Assembly (NCBI RefSeq): GCF_902364365.1
Contig: NZ_CABJDN010000001.1
Coordinates: forward strand, 558,001 to 622,000
Reading direction: 5' to 3'
Length of the DNA stretch: 64,000 bases
From: Bacteroides intestinalis
GTDB lineage: Bacteria; Bacteroidota; Bacteroidia; Bacteroidales; Bacteroidaceae
Under the pieces are notes generated by a model. The model had not been told where the DNA came from and did no database searches. It worked only from the letters and a program-made list of their open reading frames with translations. This document shows positions 44,250-50,070 of this stretch, piece by piece. A program made the position numbers and the translations under genes. Numbering within the stretch: position 1 is the first letter of the stretch; each line of letters opens with the position of its first letter.

Positions 44250-44807
44250 TTAAATTTTATCATCTTCATGCAGTTCCGGGTCGTAGAGCATTGCGGTGCA
44301 GATGCAGAACTTGCGGTTCTTGGCTACTAATATATCGTGGTTGATGCAACCTTCGCAACCTTTCCAGAAGGATTCGTCATCTGTCAGTTCATTGAAAGTA
44401 ACAGGTACATATCCCAGTTCCGTATTCATTTTCATGACGGCAGCTCCGCTGGTGAGGCTGAATACTTTGGCGTTGGGCCATCGCAAGCGTGCCAGTCGGA
44501 AGGATGCCATTTTGATACGCTTAGCCAATCCTATGCCGCGAAAGTCGGGATGTACAATCAAACCGGAAGTAGCGACGTATTGTTTGTTTCCCCAGCTTTC
44601 GATGTAGCTGAAACCTGCAAACACGTCTCCGTATAAGGCGATGATAGCTTTTCCTTCTTTCATTTTTGTCGCCACATATTCGTGTGTGCGTTCTGCGATG
44701 CCCGTTCCACGTACTTTGGCCGCTTCTCTGATGGTATCCAAAATCTTATCCACATAAATTTCGTGAGAGGCGTCAGCCACCATCACGTCCACTTTTTTGG
44801 TATCCAT
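44250..44807 (-). CDS. GNAT-family acyltransferase of the arginine operon
   Basis: 185 residues. GNAT core: VATKMKEGKAIIALYGDVFAGFSYIE, then VATSGLIVHPDFRGIGLAKRIKMASF with the acyl-CoA loop (RGIGLAKR) and VFSLTSGAAVMKMNTELGY. A C-terminal Cys-rich part (FWKGCEGCINHDILV, KFCICTAML) could bind metal. The position between argR and argG fits the missing glutamate N-acyltransferase that starts ornithine synthesis; I recall genetic data for the B. thetaiotaomicron homologue pointing the same way. Substrate assignment is inference. Confidence 0.85.
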   Translation of the reverse strand: MDTKKVDVMVADASHEIYVDKILDTIREAAKVRGTGIAERTHEYVATKMKEGKAIIALYGDVFAGFSYIESWGNKQYVATSGLIVHPDFRGIGLAKRIKMASFRLARLRWPNAKVFSLTSGAAVMKMNTELGYVPVTFNELTDDESFWKGCEGCINHDILVAKNRKFCICTAMLYDPELHEDDKI

Positions 44808-44829
44808 TTCTTATTGATTCGTTCTTTAT

Positions 44830-45303
44830 TTATTTAATGTTCGGAATGATTTGTGACAAGAATTCGCGTACCTCGCTGTGCGAAGCAGCTTCATGCACTA
44901 CCAGCATGATGGTGTCGTCACCGGCGATGGTGCCCAAGATAGCGGGACATTCGCGGTTGTCAATGTCATAGGCCATACTGCTGGCGTAGCCGGGTCGTGT
45001 GCGAATAACGGCAATGTTACCGGAGAATTGCAGGGAAACGAAACCGCTGGTCATCAGCATTTCGCTGGCACTCTGGTCATTGGAACGCTTGTACATGATG
45101 TTATTGGGCAATACATATACGTATTTCCCATTCATGTTTGCCGCCTTGGCAACTTTCAGTTGTTTCAAGTCGCGGGAGAGCGTGGCTTGTGTCAGCTCAA
45201 AGCCTTCCCTACTCAAAGCTTGCAGCAGTTCTTCCTGAGAACTGACATCTTTGCTTGAGATAATCATCTTGATGGCGTCTAACCGATTGGCTTTTTTCTT
45301 CAT
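44830..45303 (-). CDS. argR: Arginine repressor ArgR
   Basis: 157 residues. Winged helix KMIISSKDVSSQEELLQALSREGFELTQATLSRDLKQL (about 11-48) and C-terminal oligomerisation and arginine-binding part with GDDTIMLVV. It represses arginine synthesis when arginine is plentiful. First gene of the minus-strand operon. The leader contains an AT-rich ATTATTC word near 45315-45322 that resembles an ARG-box half site. Confidence 0.94.
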   Translation of the reverse strand: MKKKANRLDAIKMIISSKDVSSQEELLQALSREGFELTQATLSRDLKQLKVAKAANMNGKYVYVLPNNIMYKRSNDQSASEMLMTSGFVSLQFSGNIAVIRTRPGYASSMAYDIDNRECPAILGTIAGDDTIMLVVHEAASHSEVREFLSQIIPNIK

Positions 45304-45309
45304 TTTTCT

Positions 45310-45340
45310 GTATAATTATTCTAAGAATGGCGCAAAAGTA
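45310..45340 (-). promoter_or_regulatory. arg operon promoter -7 and candidate ARG box
   Basis: Minus-strand TACTTTTG (45340-45333) fits the -7 consensus. Immediately downstream, TTAGAATAATTATACA (45325-45310) resembles one half of an ARG box (consensus TGAATAATTATTCA), a good place for repression by ArgR. Confidence 0.5.
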
Positions 45341-45389
45341 GGAATAATCTGGGATATAATATACAAAAATGGATGTTTTTTTAGTATTT

Positions 45390-46208
45390 TTATTCTTGTA
45401 ATCCTTTTGCATATCTATAAATACTCCCTTTATTATCTATGCAATAGAGATTGTCGGAGGTAGGTAGTATAGATTGTATATTAGCATTAAGTGGGCTTCC
45501 TAAGGGTTCGACTATTGCAGGATCGGCAGATAACTTCATGCGCATCGCATGCCCTCCAAGCATATAGAGATAATCATTTTCTATGTAGGCTTGATTGATC
45601 CATGCAAGCCATGAATAGGTTGTGGGGAAACGATATACTTCTTCTGTTTCCTTCCATTCTCTGATCTTTATTCTTTTGATAATTGAGCTACCTGTAGCAT
45701 TTTCAAAATAGTAAAAATAGCCTTTGTTGCTTCCTATCCATGAGATATTCCATACTGCCATGTCTGAATAGGACTTCCAGTTTTTTTCATTCGGATGATA
45801 GATTATCACTTGATTGGCGTATGAGGATCTCTCTTTTATTACCAGATAATCTTCACATGTGGTTATGCTGAATGAACTGGAAAGTGATATGGGAAGCTTG
45901 TCGTAAAACTCCCATTGCTTTGTTTTTAGATTGATACACGTGCCTTGTGTCCACATATCCCAAGGATACCACTCCGTGTCGAAGGGAAGCTGATATTTTT
46001 CTAATGTCATGTCCTTAAAAGAGTAACAATATAGCTCGTTTTCTGAGAAGGTATAAGCTTTTCCGTCTGATATTGTCTGAAAATCTACGAATTGCGATAA
46101 ATGGTCTATCTTTTCCCAAGGATGTGAAAAGCATATTTGGGCAGTTGGCAGATAAATTTCGTGTCTATCGTGCGAGTAATATAATTGTATGTCTGTCTTC
46201 TCCGGCAT
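45390..46208 (-). CDS. Hypothetical beta-propeller-like protein, probably 5'-truncated
   Basis: 272 residues. Repeated short blades with W, Y and F, such as GKAYTFSENELYCYSFKD, NSKGYFYYFENATGS-like and NDYLYMLGGHAMRM, suggest a propeller. There is no signal peptide. In the same frame 19 plausible codons precede the ATG (LLTDYQQTDGKLYVVFQY), back to a stop at 46266-46268, with no start codon among them, so the original N-terminus seems to be lost. The upstream DNA is the 22-bp repeat array. Function unknown; possibly a pseudogene. Confidence 0.55.
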   Translation of the reverse strand: MPEKTDIQLYYSHDRHEIYLPTAQICFSHPWEKIDHLSQFVDFQTISDGKAYTFSENELYCYSFKDMTLEKYQLPFDTEWYPWDMWTQGTCINLKTKQWEFYDKLPISLSSSFSITTCEDYLVIKERSSYANQVIIYHPNEKNWKSYSDMAVWNISWIGSNKGYFYYFENATGSSIIKRIKIREWKETEEVYRFPTTYSWLAWINQAYIENDYLYMLGGHAMRMKLSADPAIVEPLGSPLNANIQSILPTSDNLYCIDNKGSIYRYAKGLQE

Positions 46209-46288
46209 ATATTGGAAAACAACATATAATTTTCCGTCAGTTTGTTGATAATCAGTTAATAGTATTTACCGAAAGCTTATCGTAAGAT

Positions 46289-46434
46289 GTAAAAGCGTTT
46301 ACAGCCGTATGTAACGGTCTTTACCCCTTATTGTAACGACCTTTCCCTCGGCATGTAACGGTCTTTACCTCGGCATGTAAATGGAGTTACCGTGTGGAGT
46401 GAACAAAGTTACCATTTGGGGTAAACAGAATTTT
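46289..46434. repeat. Array of seven GTAA-N6-TTAC sites with exact 22-bp period
   Basis: Cores begin at 46289, 46311, 46333, 46355, 46377, 46399 and 46421, each exactly 22 bp apart. Most read GTAAnnnnnnTTAC (for example GTAACGGTCTTTAC at 46311 and 46355, GTAAATGGAGTTAC at 46377); the second, sixth and seventh are slightly degenerate. Spacers are 8 bp. A period of about two helical turns places all sites on one face. This is not a CRISPR. Confidence 0.75.
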
Positions 46435-46555
46435 CATGAAAGGAAAACGACTATGTACTTATAAAGGTGAAGTAAGATAATCCATAACGGAAAGGAAAAG
46501 AACAAAAGTGATTAGTGTTTAGTGATAAGTGATTAGCGCCATTCGGTATGTTATT

Positions 46556-46643
46556 TTTTAGACGCGGATGACGCGGATTTAAAAGGCTGCGCTATAAAAA
46601 ATAAAAAAAGATCCGCGTCATCCGTGTCATCCGCGTCTAAAAG
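46556..46643. repeat. Inverted repeat of GACGCGGATGACGCGGAT type
   Basis: TTTTAGACGCGGATGACGCG near 46556-46575 is complementary to the run at about 46623-46641 (CATCCGCGTCTAAAAG). The following CTCATAACCCTACA (46660-46673) recurs at 7369-7382 beside the palindromic element there, so both belong to one family of Bacteroides intergenic repeats. Confidence 0.7.
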
Positions 46644-46831
46644 ATTATTTATCATTTAACTCATAACCCTACAGAAAGGAGGCAATTCAACAACTGATTC
46701 GTATTATTAATGAACTTTTGTTACATCAATTGATAACTCTCTTTCTACAACCTTGAAAAGTAATTTTTATATGACAATCTGGTAGATACTAATTATTGTA
46801 CTTTGAAATCTATATTTTTCGATATTTTATG

Positions 46832-46839
46832 TATCTTTG
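46832..46839 (+). promoter_or_regulatory. Promoter -7 element before the candidate structured RNA
   Basis: TATCTTTG fits TAnnTTTG exactly and would start transcription near 46846. TTTG at 46802-46805 is a little too far (26 bases) to be an ideal -33. Confidence 0.55.
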
Positions 46840-46845
46840 TTGCAT

Positions 46846-47055
46846 ATTTCTTCAATAGTGAAGAGATGTATTTTGCGATTTGGAGATCATTTTATTATTC
46901 GTAACTCTAAAAGTCTGGTAAATTTTTAAAAACGCGAATAATAGGTGAAAGTCTCCACGTCTGGATTACATATAACTTTGTTATATATATTCTGGCGTGG
47001 GGCTATTGCTTATTATTGTTTGCGGGTTTACCAGAGCCTTAGAGTTAATAATATG
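46846..47055 (+). ncRNA. Candidate structured RNA with 6S-like architecture
   Basis: TAACTCTAA and CTGGTAAA (46902-46922) pair with TTTACCAG and TTAGAGTTA (47028-47048): 18 of 21 positions pair around a 3-nt internal loop. Inside, about 28 nt on each side are mostly unpaired, then CTCCACG...ATAAC (46953-46976) pairs with GTTAT...CGTGGGG (46980-47002) around a TTT loop. Closing stem, large central bubble and apical stem are the plan of 6S RNA, the RNA-polymerase-binding regulator. Ends are approximate. It could instead be the leader of the ORF at 47125 or a decayed inverted-repeat element. Confidence 0.5.
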
Positions 47056-47124
47056 TCAATAGTTCCCATGCCATTTTATTAGAAAGGTATAGGGACAACA
47101 TCAACCTTTAAAACTTATAACACG

Positions 47125-47349
47125 ATGGATGAACCTTTTACTTGCTCCTGCCAAATGAAAACCGACTTAGAAAACTCAGCCGATGTATTTTCTTTTTTTA
47201 AAGAGAATTACCCCTTACCAGGTATTGTTGATAATCTGAATAAACTTTCCAATAAAGAACTACGCTGTGCCTGCTGCCTGATGGGGACTGCTTTAATTGG
47301 CATTTCCCGGAAGAAAACAATTTGGGGATGGCTTAAGGTAAAGGAATAG
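47125..47349 (+). CDS. Hypothetical small cysteine-containing protein
   Basis: 74 residues: MDEPFTCSCQMKTDLENSAD, a middle VFSFFKENYPLPGIVDNLNKL, then ELRCACCLMGTALIG and a basic end. No signal peptide. The CxC and CACC words could bind metal. I do not recognise a family. It follows the candidate structured RNA and a second leader hairpin (GTTCCCATGCC at 47061 with GGTATAGGGAC near 47087-47097), and ends before the terminator at 47411. Confidence 0.5.
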   Translation: MDEPFTCSCQMKTDLENSADVFSFFKENYPLPGIVDNLNKLSNKELRCACCLMGTALIGISRKKTIWGWLKVKE

Positions 47350-47410
47350 ATGATGTTGATCCTATTATTTATGGAAACAACAAAAGCAATAAGAAAACTA
47401 TCAAAATATA

Positions 47411-47445
47411 AAATAGGGGTTTCCATCAAAACCCCTATTTTTGTG
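47411..47445 (+). terminator. Terminator that also contains the promoter of the next gene
   Basis: AAATAGGGGTTT (47411-47422) and AAACCCCTATTT (47429-47440) form a perfect 12-bp stem with a CCATCA loop and a T-run. The end of the stem plus T-run reads TATTTTTG (47436-47443), a -7 promoter element for the esterase gene at 47508. Confidence 0.8.
47436..47443 (+). promoter_or_regulatory. Promoter -7 element of the pectin/rhamnose locus
   Basis: TATTTTTG, without a -33 TTTG, 65 bp before the start codon. The following TGCCGTCA resembles the TATCGTCA after the -7 of rhaB. Lack of a -33 fits activator-dependent transcription, for which RhaR is the candidate. Confidence 0.5.
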
Positions 47446-47507
47446 CCGTCAGGTATTGGCATGTTCTATAAAATAATCTATGTGAATCTATAAACTATTA
47501 AAAGCAC

Positions 47508-50039
47508 ATGAAAGAGCTTCTTAGATTTTCAATTTTCCTTGTATTAGGTTTGTTTGCTTCTCTCACCACAGAAGCAAAGGTGACGCTTCCTGCCATTTTT
47601 TCAGATAACATGGTATTGCAGCAAAACGCACAAGTGAATGTGTGGGGCAAGGCTACGCCCGGAGAAAAAGTAACAGTTAAAGCATCGTGGGCAGACAAAG
47701 CAGTAACAGCAAAAGCTGCTGCCAACGGTAAATGGACGTTAAAGCTGAAAACCCCGGATGCAATGACCAATCAATCCATTACGGTGAGTGGCGAAAATAC
47801 GATTACTATAAATAATGTATTAATAGGTGAAGTCTGGCTTTGCACAGGACAGAGCAATATGGAGTTTCCCGTATCACGCCATCTGGACGTGAAGTGGAAG
47901 ACCGGAATGCTGAATGAAACGGAGGAGATGAAGGATGCTGATTATCCTGAAATCCGTCTGTTCCATGTGGAGCACCAGTTGGCACCCGGCGGTGAAGTGG
48001 ATGATTGTGAAGGACAATGGTTGGTTTGTAACCCGAAGAACCTGTACGATTTCTCGGCTGTAGGCTTTGTATTCGGACGTAAATTACATAAAGAGTTGAA
48101 GATGCCTGTGGGCTTGATTCAATCTACCTGGGGCGGAACGCATGCGGAGTCGTGGACGAAACTGGACGTAATGAAGAAGGACCCTCTTTATGCAGATGTG
48201 CTGAAAGACTTTGCATTGGAAGGCGTGAAGCAAGAAAAGAATTACTGTAAAGTACCTGCAACTCTGTGGAATGGTATGATACACCCCATTTTGGGGTATA
48301 CGGTGAAAGGTAATATCTGGTATCAGGGTGAATCTAATTCAGTTCGTGCCGATAAATACCAGCAGGTATTCACTAATATGATAAATAGCTGGCGTAAAGA
48401 GTGGAAACAGCCGGATATGCCGTTCTACTTTGTGCAGATAGCTCCGCAATATGGGCAGCCGGCAACCATCCGTGAAGCACAACTGAAAACATGGCAAAGC
48501 GGGTTGAAGAATGTGGGTATGGCTGTGATTACTGATGTAGGTGATTCGCTTGATATTCATCCCCGTAATAAGACTGTGACAGGTGAACGTCTGGCAGCCT
48601 GGGCGCTGGCTAAACAGTATGGAAAAGATGTGACCTATTCCGGTCCGTTGTTTAAAGCTATGAAAATAGAGGGTAACAAAGCTGTTTTGAGCTTTGATTA
48701 TGTCGGAGAGGGATTGATGACTCCGGATAATGAACCGGTAAAAGGTTTTATTATTGCCGGGGCCGACCGTCGTTTCTATCCGGCTACGGCTGTAATTAAG
48801 GGTGATAAACTGGAAGTCTCGGCTCCACAGGTTGCAGAACCTGTAGCTGTACGCTATGCGTATTGCAACTTCTTCCGTGTGAATCTTTATAATAAGGAAG
48901 GCTTCCCGGCTACTCCTTTCCGTACGGATACATGGCAACCGGATTCGTATGCCCGTTGGTTCGCTGATTCGGAGATGGTACGTTTTCCGCAGGCGTATCA
49001 GCTGGATCATGGGAAGCGTCTTTTCTTTGGGTATGCACAAGGGGTAGGTTGCTGTGCGATGTTGCAAATGTGGAAGAAGACGGGAGAGCGCCGTTACTTT
49101 GACTATGTGGAGCAATGGGCAGATTCATTGATCGATGACAAAGGGGAAATTCATTTGTATCGTGTGGAAACATACAATCTTGACTATATAAATTCAGGTA
49201 AGGTTTTGTTCGACTTGTATCGTGAAACTGGTAAGGAGAAATATAAGACGGCGATGGATGCCCTTGTCAGACAGTTGAAAAATCATCCGCGTACATTGGA
49301 AGGTGCTTACTGGCATAAGTTGGTTTATCAACACCAGATCTGGCTGGACGGCTTGTATATGGCCTCCCCTTTCCTTGCCCAGTATGGTGCAGAATTCAAT
49401 AAACCCGAATGGATTGATGAGGCAGTGAAACAATTCACGCTTTGTCAGAAACATACCTATGATGCCAAGACCGGGCTTTATCATCATGCTTGGGATGAAA
49501 GTAAGAGCCAGCGTTGGGCCGATCCGGAAACCGGGCATTCCCCTAACTTCTGGGGACGCAGTATCGGCTGGTGGTTTATGGCGATGGTGGATGCATTGGA
49601 TTATATTCCGGAAGACCATGAAGGGCGTGCCCGGATGATCGGTTGGATACAAGGACTGGCTGAGGTGTTGCCTGCATATCAGGATAAGAACGGTTTGTGG
49701 TATCAGGTGCTCGATCAGCCGAAACGGAAAGGAAACTTCCCGGAGGCATCTGTGACAACGCAATTCATGTATGCTTATGCAAAAGCTGTGAACAAGGGAT
49801 ATATTGATGAAAAGTATCGTGCAGTGGCGGAGAAGGCTTTCAACGGATTGAAGAGCAAATTGATGGTAGAACGCCAGGATGGTACATTGACATTGACTCG
49901 TTGCTGTCAGGTAGGCGGTTTGGGCGGACATCCGTATCGCGATGGCAGCTTTGAATATTATATAGGTGAAAAGATGCGGGATAATGATGCGAAAGCAACA
50001 GGACCGTTTATTATGGGGTGCATTGAGCTGGGAAAGTGA
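47508..50039 (+). CDS. Fusion of SASA-type acetylesterase and GH105 unsaturated rhamnogalacturonyl hydrolase
   Basis: 843 residues with a signal peptide (ASLTTEAK). Residues about 22-475 are a sialate-O-acetylesterase/SGNH-like esterase: IFSDNMVLQQNAQVNVWGKA, GEVWLCTGQSNMEFP with the catalytic Ser, IWYQGESN. Residues about 485-843 are a GH105 barrel: DYVEQWADSLIDDKGEI, AYWHKLVYQHQIWLDGLYMASPF with the catalytic Asp region, WGRSIGWWFMAMVDAL, ASVTTQFMYAYAKAV. It would deacetylate pectin and cleave unsaturated galacturonyl ends left by lyases. It heads the locus, 31 bp before GH106. Confidence 0.92.
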   Translation: MKELLRFSIFLVLGLFASLTTEAKVTLPAIFSDNMVLQQNAQVNVWGKATPGEKVTVKASWADKAVTAKAAANGKWTLKLKTPDAMTNQSITVSGENTITINNVLIGEVWLCTGQSNMEFPVSRHLDVKWKTGMLNETEEMKDADYPEIRLFHVEHQLAPGGEVDDCEGQWLVCNPKNLYDFSAVGFVFGRKLHKELKMPVGLIQSTWGGTHAESWTKLDVMKKDPLYADVLKDFALEGVKQEKNYCKVPATLWNGMIHPILGYTVKGNIWYQGESNSVRADKYQQVFTNMINSWRKEWKQPDMPFYFVQIAPQYGQPATIREAQLKTWQSGLKNVGMAVITDVGDSLDIHPRNKTVTGERLAAWALAKQYGKDVTYSGPLFKAMKIEGNKAVLSFDYVGEGLMTPDNEPVKGFIIAGADRRFYPATAVIKGDKLEVSAPQVAEPVAVRYAYCNFFRVNLYNKEGFPATPFRTDTWQPDSYARWFADSEMVRFPQAYQLDHGKRLFFGYAQGVGCCAMLQMWKKTGERRYFDYVEQWADSLIDDKGEIHLYRVETYNLDYINSGKVLFDLYRETGKEKYKTAMDALVRQLKNHPRTLEGAYWHKLVYQHQIWLDGLYMASPFLAQYGAEFNKPEWIDEAVKQFTLCQKHTYDAKTGLYHHAWDESKSQRWADPETGHSPNFWGRSIGWWFMAMVDALDYIPEDHEGRARMIGWIQGLAEVLPAYQDKNGLWYQVLDQPKRKGNFPEASVTTQFMYAYAKAVNKGYIDEKYRAVAEKAFNGLKSKLMVERQDGTLTLTRCCQVGGLGGHPYRDGSFEYYIGEKMRDNDAKATGPFIMGCIELGK

Positions 50040-50070
50040 CAAACTGTCGCTTTTATAAATAATATATATC

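Noticed and set aside
46289..46434. CRISPR array
   Set aside because: Units are 14 bp with 8-bp spacers and no cas genes are near; repeats are palindromic binding-site-like.
48339..49115. 258-codon minus-strand ORF
   Set aside because: Shadow of the esterase-GH105 gene; no start context and no family features.
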